Shown piece after piece: positions 1 to 13,100 of a stretch of 64,000 nucleotides of DNA. The stretch is taken from assembly GCA_030704615.1 (NCBI GenBank), contig CM060733.1:5890001-5954000 (forward strand). The letters are read 5' to 3'. The position numbers were made by a program, and so were the translations under genes. Source of the stretch: Takakia lepidozioides (taxonomy: Eukaryota > Streptophyta > Takakiopsida > Takakiales > Takakiaceae). The notes beneath the pieces were generated by a model. It saw only the letters and a list, made by a program, of their open reading frames with translations, made no database searches and was not told the DNA's origin. Each line of letters starts with the position of its first letter. Within the stretch, counting starts at the first letter, position 1.

Positions 1-221
1 TACTTGAAACAAACATAGAGAATTTGCAAGAAACAAGCCTTTCAGAGACCTATTGCCAATGACAACAAATCTGTAGAAAGATAGGGTTCAGCACTTTACT
101 CCTTTTCTCATCGCTGTCTTTTTCGTATTCACTCCTATCGTATTGGGGGCCGATGGAACCAGGCGTGAGGCCAGCGCACCCTACTTGTGAGTAGTCTCTA
201 ATCTGTTGGAGGTTTAACATT

Positions 222-1824
222 GTGTTATTGATCTATGTAGGGACTGTCTATCATGACATCCATCAACTGACGAACAACTTGAGTGCGATGAATTATGAGA
301 TATCAGCGATGAGATCCGAGATGTTAGTGATGAGCATGATAAGATCTGAGATGTCAACGATGAGATCCGAGATAAAGATCATGAGGAACATTGCAACTTG
401 TGGTGTCATTGTTCATCTTCTGCTACTTTTGAGGAGTATGCATGTTCTACACCTCCCAGACCTTGTAATAGTATTGCATTCAATTATTTTCATCAAACAT
501 TGGTTCCAAAGTGGCTCATTTTTTCATGCATACAGTCACAAACACGAGGTGGCACCCACACGCTCCTGGAATCAATCACCCTCCCTCCTCCATTTCTCCA
601 CCTATACCCCTACAAATTAATTCAAACCTAGACTTTCACGCACTCAACAGAAGGAGTTTAATCTCTTAGAGCTTGAATACTTGTTCCTAGAGGTGATCGT
701 AGGCTCTCATCACACTACAGCAAGAGCCCACAACCCCGAACATGTATGTGAGCAGTGACCGCATTGCGTTACGCTTTTTCACTTAACGTTGTTCATTCTC
801 CTTTTCGGGTACCAAAGGACAAAGTAAAGCAACATCACCTCCTCAGGTGCAGAGGCGGAGCCCAACAGAGCCTCGAGCGCCTTCAATTCCTGCCATTGCA
901 TCATCTTTCTGCCCGTCTCTGAATCCCCCTAAGATAAGCAGGGTCTGAGGGTTTTATGGACTCTGCAAAATTTGCTTTGGATGTCACACAAACATTACCC
1001 CACATCAAACATCTCATTAAGTTGTTGTGTGCATCTGTCCATATATGAAGATGAAATTCCACTCTTTTGCTTTACTACAGATGTTCCAATAGCAGATCAA
1101 TAGAAGACTTCATATGAGAATACTCATGTGCTAATACAACATAATCCCTTAACAAAGTTTTTCTGTCATATCATGGCAGCTATGGGATTATGGCAAATAA
1201 CAGGAATGATAGGTTGTTGTGGTTAGCGATAGGAGGGTAGTGAGGAGATGTTTGAGAAGCACAACTTCACAACCAAATTAACACGTGATCTATTTTTGCT
1301 ACTCATTTTTCCCAACACCAAGTTCTTGCGACCATATGCAAGATGTGTCCAGTGTTGCATATCCAAACTAAGTCTTGTCTCTAGAAAGAAAACAGACTCT
1401 TGTCTTAGGCAGCTTGTACAACCGCTATAGCTCATCTATGTATCCCACCAGATTTTGAAACCCCGAAGTTACCTTAGTAGGCAAAATATCCTTCAACTTT
1501 GCACCATTCTTAGCTTCATCTATCTCACTCATAGAGAAAATTTAATAGTCTGGGTGCGAAAGTTGAGCCATAGCAAGAGAAACCATCGAAGTTCCACCAA
1601 CTGGAAAGGTGGGGTTGAATTTCATACTCTTTGGAACGCCACCTTCATCATCGTATTTGACAAGCCAAAATCTATCAATGCGACAGAATAAACAAATAAT
1701 GCACATAAAATCATGTTTAACCTCTCTTCCTATCCCATTTAACCGCTATCCAATATATCAGACATCGCATATGTACGAACTGCCATCACGCAAGTGTTTT
1801 GACAGAATCTCACAAACTTGCGAC
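222..1824. other. spacer with a short GA-rich direct repeat, no supported gene
   Basis: Open frames here are short and match no family I know. Between about 290 and 385 the motif GATGAGATCCGAGAT recurs in slightly changed form, so one frame reads as repeated Ser/Met/Arg/Glu residues. That pattern is explained by the DNA repeat rather than by a protein domain. The rest (640-1824) shows nothing I can identify. Confidence 0.5.
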
Positions 1825-1934
1825 CCAATTACAAACCATGCCTTTAAACCGTCTGTTGGGCACTCGATGGCCCATGTGTTGAGCAGTAGGCTCTGTAAAT
1901 TCACTAGACTTTAAGAAAAACTTTATCTTTATGT
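1825..1934 (+). mobile_element. SINE family 1, 5'-truncated copy
   Basis: This segment aligns over about 110 bases with the 3' two thirds of the element at 60714-60889 and with the reverse complement of 54439-54568. Shared blocks include ACCGTCTGTTGGGC, TGTGTTGAGCAG, CTCTGTAAATTCACT and the CTTTATCTTTAT tail. The tRNA-like head with the A box is missing and the B-box region is diverged, as expected for a 5'-truncated insertion. Homology between the three copies is seen directly; the SINE label rests on the fuller copy. Confidence 0.75.
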
Positions 1935-4200
1935 CATCATTAAGGTGCATTGTCTATCCTTTAACCTCTCTAAAACTATGTCTGCAGAATATGTTATTTG
2001 TGGCTGTGATATAAGACTATATTTGAAAAAAAGAAAACCTTGTTTTCACCACGAATATACGAAAACCTAATAATCTTAACTTTTGAAGTCGAAACAATAG
2101 AACATATAATAGATGCAAGTAGTATAAAAAATGTACAATGAAAATGTCACGCGTGGATCATTTAGTGATGTAATGTAAACTAATTGAATCTCGTGGTGTA
2201 AAGAAAAGTTAGGGATGAATTCAATAGCTAGGACAATATTGATATCCAAAGTTAAACATATACTTCAGAACATTTTCATATAAAATTGCAGAATGGTACA
2301 AATAAAAATATGAGCTATAGTTGATGCCTAGAGAGAGAGTACATTAACTTATATCAGTGTATTGATGTGATTTGAGAATATTTGTTGTGGGACCATAACA
2401 ATTCTCAAAGAGACTCTCTTACAATTACTCAAAAATGAAAGTTGATTCAATCTTAGACAAACTCAATGTTTTGCATGATCCTCTTTGCCAAAATTTATAG
2501 AACTTTATCGTTGTCCACATTTCGATCCACAAGCCATCCAAAATGCAATAATTACATAAGTGTATCAACATGAGAATGATTGACAAGTTTATTTAACATG
2601 AATAATAGTAGTAATCTAATCTTGATTAATTTTTTTGTGGCGTTGTCTACTACTTCGCTTACTTTTGCACTTTAGCCTAGGGATGGATTCCCATTTCCAT
2701 GTTTACTTATAATTGATTAAGAGATTTCGTCTTATTATTGTTTAATAATAATAATCATCATAATTCCATCTTTCCCGGCATTGCAATTTTATACAACAAG
2801 AATATCTCATTCAAAATATGAAATCTAAACACGCAATGGTGCAAATTCCATTGCTGCAAATTTTAACCCAATTCTCGCAAAGCTATACATGTAATTGCAA
2901 TATACAAACCTCATTTCTTTTCTCTTCACAATATTTTACAAAATATTACAAAAATTACACGATAACGCACAAAAAAATCCATTGTTATCAAGATTTTAAC
3001 ATTAATCTTTGTAAACTCAACACCGAATATGAGTCTCTTTACTCATTTGTGACAACCAACTTACATTCCACAAATCTACAACAGATTCATATTCTCAAAG
3101 ATTACAACATTTTGAATTTGGACAAATTCCCGATGAAATGCCGTCTAGATTCAAGCATGTTTGTAGATTAGGATCTCTATTTCAAAGCTTGCTACATGTA
3201 GAAAAGCTGATGGGCTTACCTTAGAGGATACGCATTCTAAACTCACATTACACAATACTCATCAGCTTATCCCACAGGTGACAACGTAATCTTATGGCAC
3301 TTGATTCAAATGTTTGCGTATTAGATGAGGAAGTTATGAAAGATATTGGGACCGAAATTAACTCAACAAGTAGGATATATTACAATATCAATGATCATTA
3401 TACTACTTAATACTGTTCCATAAATCCAACCATCAGAAATGAAGACTAGCATTTTAGAATGATGATCAATAGGAAAAGTTTGACGATGGTACCTTCCTCC
3501 AAAGGTCGGTCTGTCAGTATATCTCTGTCATTATATCAAAGTGTACATGATAACAGTCTACGTGAACCACATGAGGATTATGAGGTAGGCTGCCAAATGC
3601 AAATACGGATAACATGCATAGGAGAATCCACACCGCGAGGCATCATCACGATATTGTTTACCTTCAAGCTTTAATATGATCTTATTCTGAATTTCAATTA
3701 GACTAAATGGGTCAACAACGAGACATAAATTTAAATTTTTTCAGATCATGTTAATCACTTCACTACCGATTCGTATTTATAACAAGGCAAAGCTTGCATA
3801 TATTCCATGCATTTATCTTATACCATACTTTATACTTACTTAATATCAATGGGTTTTAATATACCGATCTAATCTAAGGTATAAATATGTTGGGATGAAT
3901 GATAAATAACGATTATGGTATAAGTAAAGATGACATCATAGGTATAATATCTTGATTGTAATATATCACATATTTAATAATAATAAAATATTTTTATTGA
4001 ATTAAAATGGTATTTTAGATTTATAACTTGATAATATATTACATGATTTCATCCCTTGTCCTTAATTATTATTGACAGTGTTGAGTATTTAGGTATAAGA
4101 AAAAACAAATCATAACGTATGTAACCTTGATCGGGATGGTATATTGTAATTAATAAGAATATATGATCCGGTCCACACCAGTGTCAGATTGGTATTAAGG
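1935..4200. other. AT-rich spacer, no gene seen
   Basis: More than 2 kb of AT-rich sequence with dense stops in all frames. The longest open frame, near 2818-3171, has biased AT-driven composition and no recognisable motif. I see no RNA gene or repeat array. Confidence 0.5.
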
Positions 4201-4202
4201 CG

Positions 4203-4740
4203 CGTGAGCAACGAGCGGAGTTATTCAAGAGAGTCATCCTCATGGCTTTTGAGAACCTCGCCATAGCGCAACACAAGAATACATTGAGGTACGCAACCAT
4301 TTGTGGAGGGGGATATCGTCCAGGGGTTCGGCGTTTCCACCCTGGGGACTATGTGTATCTACAGCAGACAACGCCTACGACCTTGGATGTCGCAGCAGAA
4401 CGTATGATTCTAAGGGTCAGGAAGGTGTTTGTCTTTAGGAGTGCTGATTTTGGAGGGTCAAGATGGTATGGTATGGAAGGACCATATGCGCAACTGTGCG
4501 CCATGACACCTTCTATATGTGGATGGAAGGATAGATCCCAACCTTGCAGTGGTACCTCCAGGTTGCGTTGCATGCTATGTGGGCATATTCTAGTGGTGCC
4601 GCAACCATGTTGGTGTGTGACAAATGCTCAAGGGGGTGACACATGGTATGTTTAACACCTCCACTTGAGGAGGTTCCTAGCGGAGAATGATTGTGTCCAC
4701 GATGCCTTGGACAAAGGTGGACATGCCAATGATGAGGTTG
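4203..4740 (+). mobile_element. decayed Ty3/gypsy Pol 3' end with PHD finger
   Basis: The translation begins with an ELFKRV..MAFENLAIAQHKNTLRYA segment, then RFHPGDYVYLQQ, PTTLDVAAERMILRV and, after a frame change, LILEGQDG, RNCAP and DPNLAVVPPG. This order is typical of the region downstream of the integrase core in plant Ty3/gypsy polyproteins. It is followed by a PHD-finger-like part: CMLC, then MLVCDKCSRG-stop-HMVCLTPPLEEVPSGE-stop-LCPRC. Both stops (near 4639 and 4687) sit where a PHD finger normally has Trp, and a third TGA replaces the residue after RNCAP. At least two frame changes and three stops make this a dead fragment. No flanking LTR was recognised. Confidence 0.8.
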
Positions 4741-5078
4741 GTAGGTGATCAAAGGTCTAGCTGGTGGGAGCTCAACGCCATGGATACTCAATTAAAGATC
4801 ATGGATTGCATGCAGGTGACTAACGACGGGGCTCTCTTTGCACCCGACCTCTTGATCCATAGACTTTAGAAAGTTGGGACATGTGCGGTTGAAAACCAAG
4901 CGATGATCAAATTAACATCAGTACTTGTTGGCCATTATCCGGTGTTAGAGGGACCTAATCACTAATCTGGTCCTGGTACCAGACGTATCACAAAACTTTC
5001 ATACCAGTCTGGTCTATATAATGGTAAATGTATTTTTTTCCAAATACTGGTATGAATATGAATATCATGACCACAATC
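4741..5078. other. spacer between retroelement relic and kinase relic
   Basis: No gene is supported. It may include remnants of the 3' end of the Ty3/gypsy element, but I could not pair it with a second LTR in the window. Confidence 0.4.
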
Positions 5079-6714
5079 CTAGCTGATATGAGATGATGAA
5101 GGAGAATAAGGCATTCCCTTGTTATATTCACATGTCAATAGGAGGCCTTTGATGTATCTTAAATCCGTGCAGATTGCAAGGAAATCAGGACGCATGCAAT
5201 GATTCTTATCCCAACAACGTCGAATGAGAACAACCAATCTCGTTGGGGTTTCCTTAGGCAGCTGCGGTCGTTGCCCAGCCTTCATACGAGCTGGAAGGTG
5301 ATCGCTATTTTCGAAAGGCACCTTCCTGCTGAGCACCTCATATTACACGATTCCAAAGCTATAAACATCAGTTTTGAAGGCATAGAAGCAGGGTGGTGGC
5401 TCCTCACCTTCATCAAGATTGAAAACTTCCGGGGCAGTCCATGGTCTGATGCCAACGTTCTCAGTCCGATGTGAGAATCGAGTGCTCCAATTCTTGACCT
5501 TTATCTGGCCGAACTCGGCAATCTTGACAATGATCGAATCGCCGGGTGGCCCACGACATTATAGTCGTGGAAGGATTTTCGAACTTGACTAGGATGTTGA
5601 GCGACTTGAGGTCACGGTGAGCCATGTGCTTGATGTGGATGTACCTCATGCCCTCGGCGATTTCGAACATTAGGTCAGTGGCTTGGATGTTTGAGAACGG
5701 GGCGCTCGTGCGTTTGTCATCGGGTTTCGTATCTCTCCAGTCCCCAAGAAGATCGATCAAGCTCTTTTACATGAGCTTCATCGCGAAGATACTCTTGTCT
5801 TCCGACTCCGAGAAGCAGACGACGCGCACTATATGAGGATGGTTAAGTCCTGCCAAAGTAGTAATCCCTTGCCTAATTAAGCTTTCTTTGGCTGCACCAC
5901 CAATGATCATCTTCCTCGCATACTTTTCCCCCAACTGCACCCATTTTGTTTCTCTGACTTTTGCGTAACCGCCTTGTCCAACTTTTCTGCCTTTCTCAAA
6001 GTTTTTTGGATCAAGCCAAAGGAAAAGATGAACAAAGATAACGATCTCACTTAGAGGTAACTCCATCAAGCTGCTCCTATCCACTTCCTGCTTTTCGGCA
6101 TATAACTTTTTAAGCAGTTTGGCCGCTAATAGACATCGCTCATCAAGATACTGTCCACAGGTCTTGCTACCACAAACATGATGCCCCTTCATGAAATCCT
6201 TGAGAAGGTCGCGAAGATCATTTTGATCCTGCTTAGCCGCCGTCATCAACATGAAATGGTCAGTCCTTCCTAGCTTTCCGTCAAATGCTGAGGGCTCAAA
6301 ACTGCTGCTCGTTGTAATCGGCATGCCACACAGTACTGACGTGTGCCAATGTACATCATATATATTTTTTGCAAACGTCTCCTTCATGTTGCCTTGGTTG
6401 ATTGTTACCGACAGCCTGCATCGCAGGCCAACGTAACAACAGTCGTTGATGAGGATCTCGACACTTTTGAGCACCGTATGAAGTTCTGACATTGCCGCTG
6501 AAGTCCAGTCAGGAATATTTGAGCCTAGCTCTTTCAACTCTTCATCTCGTAGTACTTCCTAGAACTTGTCAAGTGCCTCTAGAGTCTCGGAGACTTTCGC
6601 AAGAAGCTGACATTGTTGAAGATTGATTTGCAAAGAGAAATCGACGTTCTCCGTTGAAGCAAGATACAGAGCAGACTTTACCGTTGTGCGAAGATCTGAG
6701 ACAACTTTCGCCAT
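5079..6714 (-). pseudogene. TKL-type protein kinase pseudogene
   Basis: Reading starts at an ATG at 6714 (MAKVVSDLRTTVKSAL). An N-terminal helical region leads into a kinase domain with a glycine-loop-like GRKVGQGGYAKV, the ARKM lysine, HRDLKSLN (catalytic loop), EFG in place of DFG (5508-5516), TAPEVF, DVYSFGIV and the C-lobe RCWDKNHCMRPDF. The gene is broken: TAG at 6559-6561, TAA at 5767-5769 just before KSLIDLL, a frame change between the catalytic loop and EFG, and TAA at 5343-5345 after DVYSFGIV. Stretches between the breaks read as kinase, so decay is fairly recent. Kinases with this N-terminal region seem common in non-seed plants (from memory); their substrates are unknown. No intron is needed. 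Confidence 0.85.
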
Positions 6715-8920
6715 GAGAACAGTCTACCCTCATCAAGTACCCTGAAATCAGCTAACAAAGTCCTCCCAAACTTTAACCCCGCCACATTGAGATTTAACAG
6801 TTAATACTTATCAGATTTGTATGGTTCCCTGCTGCGGGCGCCCTGTTGACTGTCCACAATACGTGAAAGTTTTGTGGTCAACCAGTGGCTAACTACAGCC
6901 TGCTTGGGGATCAATGCTCCAGCGATGGTCATGGGTACCCAGATGAATACTGATGTAGACCGCCGTATGTTCCAATGCCAGTGGTTGACAGAGGTAAGAT
7001 GAACGGGAAGGCAAAGCGATAAAAGATTGAACCCAGCACTGATCACCCATTCTCCAAGCTGTGAAACTCCGCACGTTTAGTTCCAACTCCGACCTTGTAA
7101 GAATTCAGCTGTCTGACAGGTAATTACTCCAAAATGACTCTCACTGTCCCCAACTTTGGCGCAGCAGATGACCTCTCATTATTCTCTTCATGAAATCGCA
7201 TTGTTATTGAAATCCCATCCTATATCTCCGCTCATCTCTCAAACTTTCTTGCTCCCCACTTACTCCCTACATCAAGAAATTGTAGGTACATGCCCGCAAG
7301 GAAGTCTTAGGGGAAGAGCAGAAGCCACCTTCACACAAGAGCGGCCCTTCCGAGCACTGCATGTATGAAGGAGGAGGACCATGTATGAAGGAGGAGGACC
7401 AGGAGCTTTAAGGTGGACTTTGGCGAAGGAGAGTGCCCCAATGCCTAGATGGCCGCGGGAAGCGGCCGGCAAGTGCGTACAGACAGCCTACGACATGAAT
7501 AAAAAACAGTGAACACACAAAAAATAAAAATAAAATAAAATAACAACAGTGAACACTAGGATGTTCATGCACGTGTTCAACGACAATGAACAGATATACC
7601 TACATACAAGGATATTTTATTATATATTTATGGTAGTCTAGTTTCGGGCCACTTGTAGATTGTGCCGCAATTTCCTCATAAGGTTCAATGTTGGCCTAGT
7701 GAAGGTTAATTAATTGGAGGCCATGTTTGTCTGTTCTCATGGAGGATCAGAATTCTACCTAAAAGGTACAAAGGCTCGGGTTTGGCATAATCTGTGACCA
7801 TGATGCATTCCTACGTACTGTATGCAAGCTTCAAATTTGAACACATGTAAGGCGTGTTTACTATATTTTCAGCCCCTAGTACATGCCCAAAGCCTACGTC
7901 CAAAAGTCAAAGCACCACAAATGAGGAGTCTTGCTCACTTTTGAGAAATATTTGTCTGTGGCAATATACAAATAATTTTGACCATCAACTGTACACTGTG
8001 GATCATGGGTGTAGTTGTTATTTTTAGGCCAAAACAGATTAACCTCCATAGTTTTGACAATCAACTGTACATTGTATACCGACTGTCAGATGGGTGCCTT
8101 CATGAGTTGAACAACAACTCATGATTTTAAACATACATCATTCAAGAGTTTATAACCAAAATTTATAAGATGGTATGTTTATCCCAAAAAGATATTTTCT
8201 AGTCCATTGAAAGTTACAACAAATCGTAAAGCTGATTAAAACGTCTTGGACCAAACGTTTCACTAATTCAAGATACAACATATTTATCTTCCACCATTTT
8301 TATGAAGATGGTTGCACCTAAAGTTCAATGAGCTTGCAATGCCCCCAAAGTCTTAGGTCTAATGTGGTTTTTCAAAATTTATAAATTGTGAAAAGTGATA
8401 GTTAATTTCAAAATTTGGAAAACCGAACTACTAGATATGTTTTGGCATAAAAACCTTTAACCAAAACTTTCAAATCATTGGCATAAAATTAGATGACAAA
8501 ATGAGCTCCCAAAATGAAAGAGCAAACTGAGCAAATACCATAAAATCCACCCCAAATAAGCCATTCAAAAAATTCCATAAGTGGCACATGTTTGAATCAA
8601 ATCCAATTATGCGAAGTCTCTGCAACTTGACAATGTACTTACGGAAAGTGTAATGGGTTTACATCCTAAAGTGACCTACATTTTCCATGTTTTTAAGGTC
8701 ACAACCCATATTGTCTTTTTGTTTTCAAATTTGGAAAATAACAGGAGTGGCTACTGAGTTTTGCAGGAAATAGCCATATTTTCTGTTCATCCACTGAAAT
8801 TTGGACAGAATCGTCCTTGTCTGTACTTTCATCCATGTATATCATCCGTATTAGGCAAATTCATCCATGATTTATGTTTTTTTTGAGAAGTTTGGCGATT
8901 TCATCCATGAAAAATAGGGA
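6715..8920. other. spacer with a 20-bp tandem duplication
   Basis: No gene is supported. At about 7361-7401 a 20-base unit (ATGTATGAAGGAGGAGGACC) occurs twice in tandem. The remainder is AT-rich with no recognisable motif. Confidence 0.5.
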
Positions 8921-8929
8921 ATTTACCAG

Positions 8930-9460
8930 TGTTGGGCGGATATAGAGTCATCAGGATATCAATAGTAGGATATCAACCCGGATATCAATGTATCCGGATC
9001 CGGCAACTATTTGATATCCGGCTATTATTTATATCCGGCGGATACATAAAACGGAGGATCCGGATAGGATCCTACCCGCCGGATATAAAAAGGTTTAATA
9101 ACCGGATTGTAACCAGATATGTAGCCAAAATACCGGATCTCAACCGGATACAAGAAAATAAAATAAAATATTAATATTTTATTAGAATTTTAATAATTTA
9201 AATTTATTAAATAAAAATTTAAAAAAATTGCGAGTAAATCTCAATAAAGTTAAATCAGGGCTACAATCTCCCTTTTAACAAAAAATTATATTTCATGATT
9301 ATTTATATCCGGATTACTCTATAACCGCCGGATATTAAAATCTAAATATGTGGACTTATTTATATCCAGCAGATTTTTAAAAACTTCCACTATGCATAAC
9401 CTGCGGATATTAGAAATGCAAATTATTCTTATATCCGGATCCGCAGGATATATCATTCAC
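8930..9460. repeat. patch of degenerate ATATCCGG / GGATATC repeats
   Basis: Within roughly 530 bases the words ATATCCGG, GGATATC, TATCCGGAT and CCGGATA recur more than 15 times at irregular spacing and in both orientations, inside AT-rich sequence. Any frame through it gives a repetitive Tyr/Arg/Ile/Pro/Asp peptide, which is a by-product. The motif is partly self-complementary, so the patch can form many small hairpins. Its origin is unknown to me. Confidence 0.8.
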
Positions 9461-10191
9461 TAAGGTTAGGGTCTTGACAAAAATCTGCATGCCTCCCCTT
9501 GAGACGAAGAACCAAATGAAGTGGTGTGTTACTCAAGTAATTTGCACATAAATACAACCCTGGATAGTGCGTACATTTTGCATCGGGGAGGTCTGGGACC
9601 ATTTGCTTCTTCGCTGAAACAAATTGGCCATAATCAAGAAATGTGAATGTGTGTGTCGGGACCACCAAGTAGTGTTAAAACTGAGCACTATTCACGACTC
9701 TGCTACTCCGCAAAACCATTTTTTTGGGTCTTTTTGAAATTTTAATGCTTCAAATAAATGAATCTGCTATAGGTAGCACAACGAGTCTCATTGTTACGGT
9801 AGTCCACATCCAGGTCCATGGTCAAATTGGTGTATCATTTATGGATTTCCCAAAGTGTGAATTAATACTGTTTACAGAATGTGACAAGTGTTGTTTTGAG
9901 CTTGTAGTACGGTAGATTGGGTAGGCTGGATGGTAGGGCAAAGATGTACATTGCTGACCCAGTGGAGTGTTCCTTCATTAAATCTGAAAGGATTACACTG
10001 TACATTTTAGACCCGATGCTGGACACTACAAAAGATGAAATGAATGGCTATCTATTTGGATTTGACTCATTTCATACTGGAGTAACTCCTATCCATGATG
10101 TGCGATCTGGTGGGAGATTAGATGTCATTGGTAGTATGTCTCAAAATATTGTGCACACTGTAGCTGTGTCCTCAAACAACTTCATTCCATG
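9461..10191. other. 3' flank of the helicase gene
   Basis: No separate gene is supported. A plus-strand open frame begins at 9917 and runs into the last helicase exon, but it matches no family and overlaps a well-supported exon on the other strand. Confidence 0.4.
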
Positions 10192-13100
10192 CTATAGTTT
10201 TTTGTATTGTTCAATCAACTGTGATGCATGTAGACGAGACTTGGGATCCACAGTGCAGCCGAGGCTCCGCAAATATGCAACCTGCATCAGTAGTATCAAT
10301 GAAGACAGGAAGAATGATCTTAATTTGATGCACATCCTAAGGCATCCTTGACTAAAATTACTGATGTGTTTTGAATACAAATATGCGGAGGAAAACATTG
10401 AGCATTGTAGATATACAGACCTGCTTAGGTGTGGCGGTAGCAGCACCCATGGACCTCTCACTACTTTGCTGTTGGAAATGCTCCTGTATACAGATTCATA
10501 ACAATATGATCACGTCTCTCACCCACACCTCTCACGTGATCAGAGTCTTTTGTAACATGAAAGGCAAGGATTATAGAACACTGACGATGAAGATAAGGAT
10601 GTCGGGTGATTTTTAGTCACATAATACCCAAAAGGATTTAACTGTACCTGGCGCTCAGCCTGCATTAAAGCACGCTCCTCAGCTGGTAATTGCCCCCACT
10701 TAATTGCCTGAAAAATGTCAATACAAGCTCAAAATAATCCCTTCTCTCATGAAATAGTTCACGTCTGGAAGTGAATAATGTGAATGTTGAGAGACTTCCA
10801 CTATCTTTGAACACTACTTCATCCCTGCTTCATTATCATGAGTGTGTTGGCTGAAGAGTTCGTAGTCGTCAGAACATTGCTATGCCCTTCTGCTTTGGCG
10901 ACCGGACATCTCTTCAGCCAAAACTCCCAGGCAGGATTGAGCTTTGTTCTAACTCAGAACATGCCTTTGAGAAGTGATTGGAGGCATTACATGGGCACTC
11001 AAGCGTGCAGCCCAGTGGGACTAGTTAGAGGTATAAGAGATTAGTGGCACATAGCAAGTTGTACTCACAGTGCTCTGAAAAGATCTAGCAACAACTAACC
11101 CCAAATTGCAGAGTGGAAGCAGGTAACGGTTGACTTACATGCTGAGCATACATGAGGGCTGTACTATCCTTCAGTGAAGACTTGAGAGCAACCAAAATAT
11201 CCTGACAACAAGCATCAAACATTTGCTGAGCCACGAAGCCTTCTACACTGTCAAAACACATTCCATGGTCATTAATGTTGTTGTTGGACTTCTGACCCAA
11301 TTTTCTTGCATACAATATATTGCTTGATGGATAGAAGGTCTAGCCCTTCATTATGTACCAAGACAACTCTCTCCAAATGGAATGTCTTTTACTCATAATA
11401 TCAGACAACCCCGGCATATTTGGCAAACAATCCTCACCTATCTAATGTATGACCAAGCCATTTCTGGGCAATGCATCAATACAACAGTGTCATAAGCTAT
11501 ATATTTCATTAACGTTCTTGATTGTAACAATGTAACACAGCTCTGGAAGAGAGTTCTAACCAGAAAGCTTCATCAGTGCCCACTGTCTCCTATTTTCTCA
11601 CAACTCTGATTAAGCTACCACAGGGGTGAGTGGTACCTTGTTTCTTGTGTTCTTGCTGCGAAGACGCTCGTCTATCACAAATCCCACCTGTAATCACGGA
11701 ATTTTTCATCTCCTAGGTGTAATCTGCTTTCATGTTGTCCATTCTCACCAGATTTTATCTAGATAAGACACACTAAGGCACATACTCTATTATGTCTCTT
11801 AAGAACACTGAAGAAATGACTATATTGGCATTTGAAAGTCTTGAATTCATTGGACGGTTGGGTTGTGAAAGCTTGGCAGCAAAAGTAGGGGTGTGGGTTA
11901 GATGCAGTTTACAATGAGGATACAGCCCTTGGTCTACCCAACTCCCTTCTGTGCCCCCATTTGCCATCCCTCCCCTCCACTTCATTAGCACCTCAGGCAG
12001 TTGCTACATCAGACTCTACTAAATATGCCTGTACCTTCGAGAGAAGACGCCTGGCATCTTGAAATGCAGGCTTCCTCGCCCAGCTGTGAAAGAGCGCTGC
12101 AATAGTTGACCTTGCTTCCATGCTGAAACTGTACTCCACAGGACCATCACGAATCAGCACATGACCTTTATGATGAATCTCTTGTAACGTGCCATTGAAA
12201 TTTTGAGGCCGAGACCTTGCACTGCTGAAAGAGTGAAATGGAGGGGGAATTACACATAGAGACAAAACTTGTTAGAGAGAAATAGAATGGGTGTCCAAAA
12301 TCGAGAGATGTATGGGGGTTTACCCTCTTAGAAATGTGCTTGCAGTTACCCCATCGTGTACCACCACTGCTGCGCTGGTCCCATTCTCATACCCTTCTTT
12401 CGGAATGTCACTCCTGTCTCCAACAAGATTATTCTTTTCCCCATCACATTTTATTTCCATTTTGTGGCTCTCTCTCAAGTGACATGGAGCACCACCTGTA
12501 TTTACCAGTACGTCTTGCACATTTGTAGTTGCCATTCCCAGTAGAGGCTCTCCATCCGTGCATGTCAGTTCATAGTCAGTGCCTAAATGGGGAGCCATAG
12601 CTGGAGCTCTCTCTGGAGTTACAGAGGTTTGCACACAATCTGACTGCTTGAAATCACCCTGAAGAGCACACACAGAGAAAATGAGCCTTGGGTTATGATA
12701 CAACTGCCCTTGTGCAAGAGTAAATGTGATGCCATCAGCCGACACTCAAAAACAGTGTAGGGGAAGGGGGTGATTTATGGGCCAACCACGAAGCAGGCTT
12801 CTGATAAATAATGGCAAAAGAGCAAGGCAAAAGAGTGAGGCCTCCTAACCTGTATGTCTACAAGGTGGCGTGGTAACTCCTTCAGAAACCGGGAAGGCTG
12901 AAGCACCTGCAAAACGCAAGTGCTTAGTAGGCATTACACTGCTGTTTCCTCTGAAAGATTGGACTATGGTCATCTTCCCTTGCACTACCTCTAGTGGCCC
13001 TTATATAGGACCCATAGGAGAGTCCGAGAACTTGCATGGAACTCAGCCATGTGAAACTTGAGAAATAGAGCTGTGAAGTTACCAACATACAAAATCTTTA

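Noticed and set aside
222-620. coiled-coil-like ORF with Ser-Ala-Met-Arg repeats
   Set aside because: The repetition comes from a short DNA repeat; no homologue or intron structure is apparent.
9917-10351. plus-strand 144-codon ORF
   Set aside because: It overlaps the last exon of the helicase gene on the other strand and matches no family.
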